This document shows, piece after piece, positions 54,662 through 62,950 of a stretch of 64,000 nt of DNA. Location of the stretch: assembly GCF_004327285.1 (NCBI RefSeq), contig NZ_QJUI01000004.1, positions 241,602 to 305,601 on the forward strand. The letters run 5' to 3'. Source of the DNA: Phytopseudomonas daroniae (GTDB lineage Bacteria; Pseudomonadota; Gammaproteobacteria; Pseudomonadales; Pseudomonadaceae). Numbering within the stretch: position 1 is the first letter of the stretch; every line of letters begins with the position of its first letter. The notes under the pieces are model-generated. The model was not told where the DNA came from. It did no database searches and was given only the letters and a program-made list of their open reading frames with translations. The position numbers were made by a program, and so were the translations under genes.

Positions 54662-55252
54662 ATGAAGAAGATCCTGCTCCTCAATGGCGGCAAGCAGTTC
54701 GCCCACTCCGAAGGTCGACTCAACCGCACCCTGCACGAAACTGCCGCGGCGTTTCTCGACCAGACCGGCGTCGAGTTCAAGACCACCGAGATCGATGCCG
54801 GTTATGACGTCGCCGAAGAAGTGCAGAAATTCCTCTGGACCGACGTGGTGATCTACCAGATGCCGGGCTGGTGGATGGGTGCGCCGTGGATCGTCAAGAA
54901 GTACATCGACGAAGTGTTCACCGAAGGCCACGGCAGTCTGTACGCCAACGATGGCCGCACCCGCTCCGATGCCTCGCAGAAGTACGGTAGCGGTGGCCTG
55001 ATCCAGGGCAAGCAGTACATGCTCTCGCTGACCTGGAACGCCCCGCAGCAGGCCTTCGACGACCCCAGCGATTTCTTCGAAGGCAAGGGCGTGGATGCCG
55101 TCTACTTTCCCTTCCACAAGGCTCAGCAGTTCCTCGGCATGAGCGCCCTGCCGACCTTCCTCTGCGTGGACGTGATGAAGCGCCCGGACGTCGAGCGCGA
55201 CGTGATCCGCTATCAGGAGCATCTGGCAGCCGTTGTGCGAACCAGCACCTGA
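54662..55252 (+). CDS. mdaB: NADPH:quinone oxidoreductase MdaB
   Basis: A 196-residue flavodoxin-fold enzyme, standard length for MdaB. KKILLLNGGKQFAHSEGRLN starts the FMN/FAD-binding strand-loop; YQMPGWWMGAPWIVKKYIDEVF is the strongly conserved quinone-site segment. It reduces quinones by two electrons, avoiding semiquinones. The divergent ABM-fold gene may encode its YgiN-like partner. Confidence 0.93.
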   Translation: MKKILLLNGGKQFAHSEGRLNRTLHETAAAFLDQTGVEFKTTEIDAGYDVAEEVQKFLWTDVVIYQMPGWWMGAPWIVKKYIDEVFTEGHGSLYANDGRTRSDASQKYGSGGLIQGKQYMLSLTWNAPQQAFDDPSDFFEGKGVDAVYFPFHKAQQFLGMSALPTFLCVDVMKRPDVERDVIRYQEHLAAVVRTST

Positions 55253-55298
55253 AGCCGTGCAGGGCTCAGCAGGGTTGATATCTGCTGAGCGCAAATAC

Positions 55299-56489
55299 CT
55301 ACAGCGGCTGCGGCTTGAGCGGTCGGGAAAAGTGGTAGGTGGTCACGCAGCAGAGCAACAAGCCCCCGATACCGAGCAGACCGCCGACGATGCCGACATT
55401 GGCCACACCCAGCTGGCTGCTCACCAGGCTGCCGAGCAAGGCACCGCCGCCGATGCCGATATTGAAGATGCCGGAAAACAGCGCCATGGCCACATCGGTG
55501 GCGTCCGATGCCAGGTTCAGCACCTTGGCCTGCAGCGCCAGGCCGAAGCACATCATGGCGATGCCCCAGATCACGCTCAGCGTCGCCAGGTAAGCGTGCT
55601 CGCGAGCCACAGGCAGCAGGAACAGCATGCACAGGCTCAGCACGCTGATCGCCGCGATCACGAAACCGCGCGGGTAGCGCGTGCTGTAACGGCTGAACAG
55701 GATGGAGCCGATGATGCCCGCGCAGCCGAACAGCAGCAGTAATACGGTGATCATGTCCCCGGCGATGCCCGCGACTTCCAGGGCGAACGGCTCGATATAG
55801 GTGTAGGCGGTGAAGTGGGCGGTGATCACCACCGCGGTGAGCACGTACACGGTGACCAGCGCCGGGCGTTTGAACAGCACCGGCAGGCTGCGCAGCGAGC
55901 CGGAGTTCTGGCTTGGCAGCAGCGGCAGGTTCTTCATCAGGCACAACACCACCATGCCCGCCACCACCGCGATGGTGGTGAAGGTGGTACGCCAGCCCAG
56001 CACCTCGCCAATCACCCGCCCCAAGGGGATGCCCAGCACCATGGCCAGCGCGCTGCCGGTCGCCAGCAACCCGAGCGCCTGGGCCTGTCTGCCTTCGGGC
56101 GCCACGCGTACCGCCAGGGATGCGGTGATCGCCCAGAACAGGGCATGTGCCAGGGCGATGCCGATGCGGCTGATCACCAGCACACCGAAACTCCAGGCCA
56201 TGCCCGACAGCACATGGCTGGCGATGAACAGCATGAACACCAAGGCCAGCAGCTTGCGCCGTTCGATATTGCGGGTCAGCAGCATCAGCGGCAGCGACGC
56301 CAGCGCAACCACCCAGGCGTAGATGGTCAGCATCAGGCCGACGCTCGCGGTGGTCATGTCGAAGCTATGGCCGATCTGGCTCAACAACCCCACCGGCACG
56401 AATTCGGTGGTATTGAAGATGAAGGCGCCCAGCGCCAGAGCGATAACGCTGAGCCAGCTGCCGCTGCGCGCATCCGCGGGTGTGTTCAT
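55299..56489 (-). CDS. SotB-like MFS exporter
   Basis: A 396-residue, 12-helix transporter of the DHA1 family. [25 protein letters not shown] is the hallmark of SotB/YdeA sugar and drug exporters, with motif [13 protein letters not shown]. The start at 56489 fits the family. The neighbouring mdaB points to stress or drug export rather than sugar, but the substrate is not clear. Confidence 0.85.
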   Translation of the reverse strand: MNTPADARSGSWLSVIALALGAFIFNTTEFVPVGLLSQIGHSFDMTTASVGLMLTIYAWVVALASLPLMLLTRNIERRKLLALVFMLFIASHVLSGMAWSFGVLVISRIGIALAHALFWAITASLAVRVAPEGRQAQALGLLATGSALAMVLGIPLGRVIGEVLGWRTTFTTIAVVAGMVVLCLMKNLPLLPSQNSGSLRSLPVLFKRPALVTVYVLTAVVITAHFTAYTYIEPFALEVAGIAGDMITVLLLLFGCAGIIGSILFSRYSTRYPRGFVIAAISVLSLCMLFLLPVAREHAYLATLSVIWGIAMMCFGLALQAKVLNLASDATDVAMALFSGIFNIGIGGGALLGSLVSSQLGVANVGIVGGLLGIGGLLLCCVTTYHFSRPLKPQPL

Positions 56490-56850
56490 TCGGGTGATGT
56501 CTGCTCTTGGGGAACGCTTCAGCTACAACGGCCTTTCGCCCGCGGCCTGAATGGCAGCGAGCGATTGTAGGAAGCGAACGAAAAAATAGAGCCCCATACA
56601 CGACGAATACGCACACGGCAGCTCGCGCTCCCTGGGCGATGAACGCTGGGAGTGGCGGATGCGGAGAGCGGAAAATTATAGGTATGGGGATGGCCTGCGG
56701 CGGCGATTCTACGCTCGGCCAGACACGCCGACAATATGGGCGGGAATACGTTGAAACGCCGAGCGATAGCCGGTCTTCAGAACGATCGTTGATTGCCGTT
56801 TACGAGCGTGGGAAGAGGCAGCTTCAAGGCGCAAGCGGCCGGTCGGTGAC
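56490..56850. other. Non-coding spacer upstream of the SotB-like gene
   Basis: About 360 bases between the exporter start and the repeats at 56851. I find no gene; the frames have no conserved protein pattern. Confidence 0.5.
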
Positions 56851-56988
56851 CCGCGTTGAACCATGGATCACGGCCTTCGGCCCCGGATTACGCCTGCGGC
56901 TAATCCAGGCTACGTTCTACAGCCCGTAGGATGGGTGAAACCCATCAATTCCCGATGGGTTTCACCTGCGCGGCCCGACCCATCCTAC
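56851..56988. repeat. 63-base dispersed repeat (copy 2, inverted) plus long REP palindrome
   Basis: 56851-56913 is the reverse complement of 35694-35756 with one mismatch. 56926-56988 is the long palindrome GTAGGATGGGTGAAACCCAT ... GGGTTTCACC, with an insertion TGCGCGGCCCGA in its right arm, ending CATCCTAC. The same two repeats adjoin at 35597-35756, so they may move or be copied together. Confidence 0.87.
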
Positions 56989-57016
56989 GACCGTCCGCTT
57001 GCGCCACTTACCGGCC

Positions 57017-57733
57017 CTAATCCGGCACTTCCACGCTGATATGAATCGCGTCGTGGCGCCAGTACTCGAGGTCGCAGTCGATCAGCCGGCCGCGCTGGTC
57101 GCGGTTGACCCGGATGATGCGCAGTGCCGGGCTGCCGGGCGCCACCCTGAGCGCTGCCGCCGCATCGGCATGCAACGCGGTGGGCACCATGTCGAAACGC
57201 ACCCGGCCGTAATGCACGTCGTACTCGCTGGCATACAGCTCGGTCAGCGAGCGCGTCAGATCGTAATCGAGGATGCCGGGAAAATAGTCGGGGTTGAGGT
57301 AGTGCTCGACATACAGCACCAGACGCCCGTCGATCCGCCGTGCCCGGCGGATCTGGTACACGCTGGAAAGCCCCGACAATCCCAGCAACTGGCAGATCTG
57401 CGAGTGTGCCGGCATCAGTCGGGCGCTCAACACTTCGGTGGCGGGCACCCGGCCCTGCTCGGCGACCATGGCATGAAAATGGGTGCGCACCAGGGGGTTG
57501 TATGCGACTCGCGCCGGGGACACGAACCAGCCACGTCGTTCTTCGCGATACACCAACCCTTGTGCTTCCAGTTGCCCCAATGCCTCACGCAGGGTAATGC
57601 GCGTGGTTTCGAACAGCTCGCTCAGGCGCCGCTCGGCCGGCAACTTGCCACCGGCAGGGAGCAGGCCGTGTTCGATCTGTTCCTGTAACGCCCGGCAAAT
57701 GGTGGTGACGGCCCGTGGCGTGTCATCGCGCAT
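57017..57733 (-). CDS. GntR-family regulator with UTRA domain
   Basis: A 238-residue regulator. The GntR winged helix (about 10-75) has LPAERRLSELFETTRITLREALGQLEAQGLV; the UTRA ligand domain follows, with YNPLVRTHFHAMV and DLEYWRHDAIHISVEV. UTRA regulators such as PhnF and PhnR respond to phosphonate or sugar-phosphate ligands. It is divergent from the ABC importer/phosphatase operon. ATG 57733 is preferred; a GTG one codon earlier also fits the AAGGA site. TGGACTAGACCA close to its start suggests autorepression. Confidence 0.87.
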   Translation of the reverse strand: MRDDTPRAVTTICRALQEQIEHGLLPAGGKLPAERRLSELFETTRITLREALGQLEAQGLVYREERRGWFVSPARVAYNPLVRTHFHAMVAEQGRVPATEVLSARLMPAHSQICQLLGLSGLSSVYQIRRARRIDGRLVLYVEHYLNPDYFPGILDYDLTRSLTELYASEYDVHYGRVRFDMVPTALHADAAAALRVAPGSPALRIIRVNRDQRGRLIDCDLEYWRHDAIHISVEVPD

Positions 57734-57748
57734 CACGCTGATTCCTTT

Positions 57749-57760
57749 TGGACTAGACCA
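57749..57760. promoter_or_regulatory. Candidate GntR/UTRA operator 1
   Basis: TGGACTAGACCA, an imperfect palindrome around CTAG, 16 bases upstream of the regulator's start codon. It shares CTAGACCA with the site at 58012 and TGGTCTA (in reverse) with a half site at 57905-57911. PhnF-type operators have the same TGGT-n-TAGACCA form. Confidence 0.6.
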
Positions 57761-58011
57761 GCCCCATTAAGGGGCACATAACAGCCATCGGCTGGCTGCA
57801 ATCCTTGCCTGCAAGCCTAGGCAAGCTGGATGACCGGCAGATGACAGCTTGGTTTCAAGCACGCCCCATGCCAGTGACAAGCCCGCTAATTCAACGGCTT
57901 AACCTGGTCTACGCTTGCTGAGCGGGGCGTCGTCGACGGCCCTGGATGTCCGCGACGGCCATGCCGACATAAAACTGTCATTGGCGCCGCCTACATTGGC
58001 TTGGGTCTTGC

Positions 58012-58023
58012 TGATCTAGACCA
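58012..58023. promoter_or_regulatory. Candidate GntR/UTRA operator 2
   Basis: TGATCTAGACCA lies 25 bases upstream of the binding-protein start, where a bound regulator would block transcription of the importer operon. A further half site TGGTCTA is at 57905-57911 in the same spacer. Confidence 0.6.
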
Positions 58024-58047
58024 ACCCTCAACGCAAAGGAGTTTCCA

Positions 58048-59106
58048 ATGAAACAACTGCTACTGGCATCGCTGATGGGCAGCGCCATCGCCCTGGCCTC
58101 CCAGGCCATGGCCGCCGAGACGGATGTAACTGCACTGGAACAGGCCGCGCGCAAGGAAGGCGCCGTCAACAGCGTCGGCATGCCGGACAGTTGGGCCAAC
58201 TGGAAGGACACCTGGCAGGATCTGAGCGACAAGTACGGCCTCAAGCACATGGACACCGATATGAGCTCGGCCCAGGAAATCGCCAAGTTCGCCGCCGAGA
58301 AGGACAACGCCAGCGCCGACATCGGTGACGTGGGCGCCGCCTTCGGCCCCATCGCCGTACAACAGGGCGTGACCCAGCCGTACAAGCCGAGCACCTGGGA
58401 TCAGATTCCCGAGTGGGCCAAGGATGCCGATGGCCACTGGATGCTCGCCTACACCGGCTCCATCGCCTTCATCGTCAACAAGCAGTTGGTCAAGGACGCC
58501 CCGAAAAGCTGGGCCGACCTGAAGACCGGCAAATACCGCGTGGCCATCGGCGACGTCAGCGCCGCCGCCCAGGCGGTCAACGGTGTACTGGCTGCGGCCA
58601 TCGCCAACGGCGGTGACGAGAAGAACATCCAGCCGGGCCTGGACTACTTCGCCGAAATCGCCGAACAGGGGCGCCTGTCACTGGCCAACCCGACCATTCA
58701 GACCCTGGAAAAAGGCGAAGTGGAAGTCGGCATCGTCTGGGACTTCAACGGCCTGAGCTACCGCGACCAGATCGACCCGAATCGTTTCGAAGTGCTGATT
58801 CCCTCCGATGGCTCGGTGATCTCCGGTTACACCACCATCATCAACAAGTACGCCAAGAACCCCAACGCTGCCAAGCTGGCCCGCGAGTACATCCTCAGCG
58901 ACGCCGGGCAGATCAACCTGGCCAAGGGCAACGCCCGACCGATCCGCGCCGAGCACCTGACCCTGCCGGCCGAGGTGCAGGCCAAGCTGCTGCCCAACGA
59001 ACAGTACGCCAAGGTCAAGCCGATCGAGGATGCCGCCGCCTGGGAAGCGACCTCGAAAACCCTGCCGCAGCTGTGGCAGGAAAACGTGATCATCAACATG
59101 GAGTGA
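58048..59106 (+). CDS. ABC transporter substrate-binding protein (Fe/spermidine/phosphonate-type fold)
   Basis: A 352-residue periplasmic protein with a signal peptide ending AMAAE. It is a type II binding protein: AARKEGAVNSVGMPDSWANW, SADIGDVGAAFGP, and LEKGEVEVGIVWDFNGLSYRDQ, like the PotD/FbpA/PhnS group. It is the first gene of an operon with an alkaline-phosphatase-superfamily enzyme, two permeases and an ATPase under a UTRA regulator. An organophosphorus ligand (phosphonate or phosphodiester) is a fair inference. Confidence 0.87.
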   Translation: MKQLLLASLMGSAIALASQAMAAETDVTALEQAARKEGAVNSVGMPDSWANWKDTWQDLSDKYGLKHMDTDMSSAQEIAKFAAEKDNASADIGDVGAAFGPIAVQQGVTQPYKPSTWDQIPEWAKDADGHWMLAYTGSIAFIVNKQLVKDAPKSWADLKTGKYRVAIGDVSAAAQAVNGVLAAAIANGGDEKNIQPGLDYFAEIAEQGRLSLANPTIQTLEKGEVEVGIVWDFNGLSYRDQIDPNRFEVLIPSDGSVISGYTTIINKYAKNPNAAKLAREYILSDAGQINLAKGNARPIRAEHLTLPAEVQAKLLPNEQYAKVKPIEDAAAWEATSKTLPQLWQENVIINME

Positions 59107-59123
59107 TTCACGAGGCTGCCTCC

Positions 59124-59237
59124 GTAGGGTGGATCGGGGCGCGTAGCCGACGCTCTCATCCACCATTGCGATCGCAAAGTGGTGGACGGATCGGGCCGCG
59201 TAGGCAAGCGTCAGCTACGCGCTCCGATCCACCCTAC
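59124..59237. repeat. Two REP-like hairpins inside the importer operon
   Basis: 59124-59164 (GTAGGGTGGATCGGGGCGCG through CTCATCCACC) and 59180-59237 (GGTGGACGGATCGGGCCGCG through GATCCACCCTAC). They lie between the binding-protein gene and the phosphatase gene. REPs in such places often stabilise the upstream mRNA and so raise binding-protein output over that of the permease. Confidence 0.87.
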
Positions 59238-59266
59238 CCCAATACCCTCTCAACCCAGGATCACCC

Positions 59267-60073
59267 ATGCCGTCCAAGGTCATCCTCGTCATTCTCGACG
59301 GCCTCAATTTCGAGGTCGCCCGGCATGCTCTCGGCCACCTGCAGGCGTATCGCGCCGCTGGACGTGCCGCACTGTACAAGCTCGAGTGCGAGCTGCCTTC
59401 GCTGTCGCGACCGCTCTACGAATGCATCCTCACGGGGGTGACGCCGATCGACAGCGGAATCGTGCACAACAACGTGGTACGCCTGAGCCATCAGCGCAGC
59501 GTGTTCCACTATGCCCGCGCCGCCGGGCTGAGCACCGCGGCCGCCGCCTATCACTGGATGAGCGAGCTGTATAACCGCGCGCCCTTCGTCGCCGCCCGCG
59601 ACCGGCATACGGACGATACCGAGTTGCCGATCCAGCATGGGCATTTCTATTACGCCGACCATTACCCGGACTCGCACCTGTTCGACGATGCCGAAAGCCT
59701 GCGCCTCAAGCATGCGCCGGATTTTCTGCTGGTGCACCCGATGAACATCGATGACGCCGGCCACAAGCACGGCCTCGACAGCAGCCAGTACCGCAACTCG
59801 GCGCGGGTCGCCGATATCCTCCTCGCCGATTACCTGCAGGGCTGGCTGGATGCCGGCTATCAGGTGCTGGTAACCGCCGATCACGGCATGAACGACGACC
59901 GCTCGCACAATGGCCTGCTGGCCGAAGAACGCGAGGTGCCGCTGTTCGTACTGGGCGATGCCTTCAGCCTCGATGAGACGGCGACACCGAAACAGACCGA
60001 ACTCTGCGGCACCCTCTGCGACCTGCTTGGCGTGCCCCATGACAAACCTTCGTGCCGGGAGATGTTGAAATGA
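59267..60073 (+). CDS. Alkaline-phosphatase-superfamily hydrolase (nucleotide pyrophosphatase/phosphodiesterase type)
   Basis: A 268-residue cytoplasmic-looking protein (no signal). The metal-binding Asp is in VILVILDGLNF; the nucleophile Ser/Thr region is LPSLSRPLYECILTG; the remaining ligands are in HPMNIDDAGHKHG and VTADHGMNDDRSH. This is the NPP/PhnA branch, which splits phosphodiesters or phosphonoacetate. It is in an operon with an ABC importer and overlaps the first permease gene by four bases, so it probably hydrolyses the imported compound. Confidence 0.85.
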   Translation: MPSKVILVILDGLNFEVARHALGHLQAYRAAGRAALYKLECELPSLSRPLYECILTGVTPIDSGIVHNNVVRLSHQRSVFHYARAAGLSTAAAAYHWMSELYNRAPFVAARDRHTDDTELPIQHGHFYYADHYPDSHLFDDAESLRLKHAPDFLLVHPMNIDDAGHKHGLDSSQYRNSARVADILLADYLQGWLDAGYQVLVTADHGMNDDRSHNGLLAEEREVPLFVLGDAFSLDETATPKQTELCGTLCDLLGVPHDKPSCREMLK

Positions 60074-60918
60074 GCACTACCCGCAAACCGCGCGGCAAAT
60101 GGCTGGCATTGCTGTGCCTGCTGCCCTTCGCGGTGTTCTTCATCGCCTTCCAGATCGCCCCGCTGGTATGGGTGGCGCTCAACAGCCTGAACACGCCACA
60201 GGGCTGGGGCCTGGGCAACTTCGAGCGGGCGTTCTCCTCGAAATTCTATATGCAGGCGGTCAAGCACAGCCTGCAGATCGCCTTCTGGTCGAGCCTGTTC
60301 GGCATGCTCATCGCCATCGTCGGCAGTTATTCGCTGCGCCAGGTGGATTCGAAACTGCGCGACTTCGTCATCGCCTTTTCCAACATGACCAGCAACTTCG
60401 CCGGCGTGCCCCTGGCCTTCGCCTTCATCATCCTGCTCGGCTTCAACGGCGCGCTGACTCTGCTGCTGATCCAGGCCGGGCTGATCGAGAGCTTCAACCT
60501 GTACTCGAAGAATGGCCTGATCGTGCTCTACACCTACTTCCAGATTCCCCTCGGCGTGCTGCTGCTCTACCCCGCCTTCGACGCCCTGCGTCAGGACTGG
60601 CGCGAGTCGGCCGCCCTGCTCGGCGCCGGCACCTGGGACTTCTGGCGGCATATCGGCCTGCCGGTACTGACCCCGGCACTGCTCGGCACCTTCGTGATCC
60701 TGCTGGCCAACGCCCTGGGGGCCTACGCCACGGTGTACTACCTGACCACCGGCAACTTCAACGTGCTGCCGATCCGTATCGCGGCGATGATTTCCGGGGA
60801 TATCTCTCTCGATCCGAACATGGCCAGCGCCCTGGCGATGATCCTGGTCGGTCTGATGGCGGCGATCACCCTCGTCCATCAGTTGCTGCTGAGGAGGAGC
60901 TACCATGTCTCGCGCTGA
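60070..60918 (+). CDS. ABC transporter permease 1
   Basis: A 282-residue inner-membrane protein with six helices. The EAA-like loop that contacts the ATPase is RESAALLGAGTWDFWRHIGLPVLTPALLG. ATG 60070 overlaps the phosphatase stop (ATGA), so translation is coupled. Its end overlaps the second permease start by 14 bases. It belongs to the PotB/PhnU-type group, paired with the binding protein at 58048. Confidence 0.9.
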   Translation: MSTTRKPRGKWLALLCLLPFAVFFIAFQIAPLVWVALNSLNTPQGWGLGNFERAFSSKFYMQAVKHSLQIAFWSSLFGMLIAIVGSYSLRQVDSKLRDFVIAFSNMTSNFAGVPLAFAFIILLGFNGALTLLLIQAGLIESFNLYSKNGLIVLYTYFQIPLGVLLLYPAFDALRQDWRESAALLGAGTWDFWRHIGLPVLTPALLGTFVILLANALGAYATVYYLTTGNFNVLPIRIAAMISGDISLDPNMASALAMILVGLMAAITLVHQLLLRRSYHVSR

Positions 60919-61702
60919 CGCCCCCGCGGCCAGCCTCTACCACCGCGCGGTGGTCTGGCTGCTGTTCCTGATCCTGCTGCTGCCGCTGGCCGGTACCCTG
61001 CTCTACTCCCTGGCCACCAGCTGGTCGGCGACCATCCTGCCGGACGGCCTGACCTTCAAGTGGTACCTGCAACTATGGAGCGAACCGCGTTTTCTCAAAG
61101 CCTTCGCCCAGTCGCTGCTGGTCTGCTTCGGTGCCCTGGCGCTGTCGGTGCTGTTGATCCTGCCACTGCTGTTCGTCGTGCATTACCACTTCCCCCGGCT
61201 CGACGCCTTGATGAACGTGCTGATCCTGCTGCCGTTCGCCGTGCCGCCAGTGGTGTCCGCCGTCGGCCTGCTGCAGCTGTACGGCTCCGGGCCGCTGGCC
61301 ATGGTCGGTACGCCGTGGATCCTGATCGGCTGCTACTTCACCATCGCCCTGCCGTTCATGTACCGGGCCATCACCAACAACCTGCAGGCGATCAACCTGC
61401 GTGACCTGATGGACGCCGCCCACCTGCTCGGCGCCAGCACCTGGAAAGCCGCCTTTCTGGTGGTGCTGCCCAACCTGCGCAAGGGTTTGATGGTGTCGTT
61501 GTTCCTGTCCTTCAGCTTCCTGTTCGGCGAGTTCGTGTTCGCCAACCTGCTGGTCGGCACGCGCTATGAAACCCTGCAGGTCTACCTGAACAACATGAAG
61601 AACAGCAGCGGCCACTTCAACAGCGCCCTGGTGATCTCCTACTTCTTTTTCGTCCTGGTGTTCACCTGGGCGGCCAATCGACTGAACAGGGACAAGGCAT
61701 GA
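60905..61702 (+). CDS. ABC transporter permease 2
   Basis: A 265-residue inner-membrane protein with six helices. The EAA loop is LMDAAHLLGASTWKAAFLVVLPNLRKGLM. It forms a heterodimer with permease 1. The start overlaps the previous gene by 14 bases and the stop overlaps the ATPase gene by four. Confidence 0.9.
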   Translation: MSRADAPAASLYHRAVVWLLFLILLLPLAGTLLYSLATSWSATILPDGLTFKWYLQLWSEPRFLKAFAQSLLVCFGALALSVLLILPLLFVVHYHFPRLDALMNVLILLPFAVPPVVSAVGLLQLYGSGPLAMVGTPWILIGCYFTIALPFMYRAITNNLQAINLRDLMDAAHLLGASTWKAAFLVVLPNLRKGLMVSLFLSFSFLFGEFVFANLLVGTRYETLQVYLNNMKNSSGHFNSALVISYFFFVLVFTWAANRLNRDKA

Positions 61703-62685
61703 GCTTCCTGAGCATCCAGAACCTGCACAAAAGCTACGGCGGCACTTCTATCTTCAGCGACATCAACGCCGAGATCGAACAGGGCGAATTCGTCACCCTG
61801 CTCGGCCCGTCGGGTTGCGGCAAGTCCACCCTGCTGCGCTGCATCGCCGGCCTCACCGAGGTCAACGGCGGCAGGATACTGCTCGGCGGTGAAGACCTGG
61901 TGCCCCTGGCGCCGCAGAAGCGCGGCATCGGCATGGTGTTCCAGAGCTACGCGCTGTTCCCCAACATGACCGCCGCGCAGAACGTCGCCTTCGGCCTGCG
62001 CATGCAGAAAACCGGCAAGGACGAATCCGCCCAGCGCGTGCAGGAAGCTCTGGCCATGGTGGAGCTTGGCGACTTCGCCAGCCGCTACCCGCATCAGCTC
62101 TCCGGTGGCCAGTGCCAGCGCGTGGCCCTGGCCCGCTCGCTGGTCACCCGGCCACGCCTGCTGTTGCTCGACGAGCCGCTGTCGGCCCTGGATGCACGCA
62201 TCCGCAAGCACCTGCGCGAACAGATCCGCGGCATCCAGCAGGAGCTCGGCCTGACGACGATTTTCGTCACCCACGATCAGGAAGAAGCGCTGGTCATGAG
62301 CGACCGCATCTTCCTGATGAACGCCGGGCGCATCGTCCAGAGCGGCGACGCGGAAACCCTCTACACCGCACCCGCGGACGCCTTCGCCGCCGGCTTCATC
62401 GGCAACTACAACCTTCTCGACGCAGCCACCGCCAGCCGCCTGCTCGGCTACCCGGTCGGCGGCCAGGTGGCCATCCGCCCCGAAGCCATCGTTCTCGGCC
62501 AGGGCACTATCAGCGCACGGATTCGCAGTCACAGCCTGCTCGGTAATATCATCCGCTACCGGGTGGAAGCCGAAGGTGTGGAACTGCTGGTCGACGTGCT
62601 CAACCGCAGCGCAGACGACCTGCACGCCGACGGCCACCCGATCTCATTGGATATCGCGGCTGGCGCCGTAAGAGAGGTGGGATAG
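61699..62685 (+). CDS. ABC transporter ATP-binding protein
   Basis: A 328-residue ATPase. Walker A is GPSGCGKST, the Q loop is VFQSYALFPNMT, the signature is LSGGQCQRVALARSL, Walker B is LLLLDEPLSALD, and the switch His is in VTHDQEEAL. A C-terminal TOBE-like domain (about 245-328) is present, as in PotA/FbpC. The last codons are followed by TAG whose final G is also the first base of the inverted-repeat element at 62685-62948, so the native C-terminus may have been altered by the insertion. Confidence 0.93.
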   Translation: MSFLSIQNLHKSYGGTSIFSDINAEIEQGEFVTLLGPSGCGKSTLLRCIAGLTEVNGGRILLGGEDLVPLAPQKRGIGMVFQSYALFPNMTAAQNVAFGLRMQKTGKDESAQRVQEALAMVELGDFASRYPHQLSGGQCQRVALARSLVTRPRLLLLDEPLSALDARIRKHLREQIRGIQQELGLTTIFVTHDQEEALVMSDRIFLMNAGRIVQSGDAETLYTAPADAFAAGFIGNYNLLDAATASRLLGYPVGGQVAIRPEAIVLGQGTISARIRSHSLLGNIIRYRVEAEGVELLVDVLNRSADDLHADGHPISLDIAAGAVREVG

Positions 62686-62948
62686 GGTCTGTTCACCTTT
62701 CAGCACAAGCCGCGTTGCAGCGAGAACTTTCACCCGGTTAGGCGCAAGACGCAGGCAATAGCTGAACAATCTCCACCTCGTGCCACGACAGCGGGTGAAA
62801 CTTCCCGCGCAACCCCTTGGGACGGGCCTATTTTTCCGCGATACTGCGTTTCTCGCTGACTCATTTGGCCCGCCAAACTTCGCAGCTCGTGCCTTGCCTC
62901 GCGGAAAAATAGGCACCGGCGCGGTCGTACTGAAAGGAAAACAGACCC
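62685..62948. mobile_element. MITE-like element with 19-base terminal inverted repeats
   Basis: The left end GGGTCTGTTCACCTTTCAG (62685-62703) and right end CTGAAAGGAAAACAGACCC (62930-62948) are inverted repeats with 17 of 19 matches. Inside is a perfect 14-base pair, CCTATTTTTCCGCG (62827-62840) and CGCGGAAAAATAGG (62900-62913), and looser CTTTCACCCG/CGGGTGAAA arms. It encodes nothing. It starts on the last base of the ATPase stop and ends two bases before the HAD start, so it supplies that gene's upstream region. No clear target duplication; TA is possible. Confidence 0.72.
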
Positions 62949-62950
62949 TC

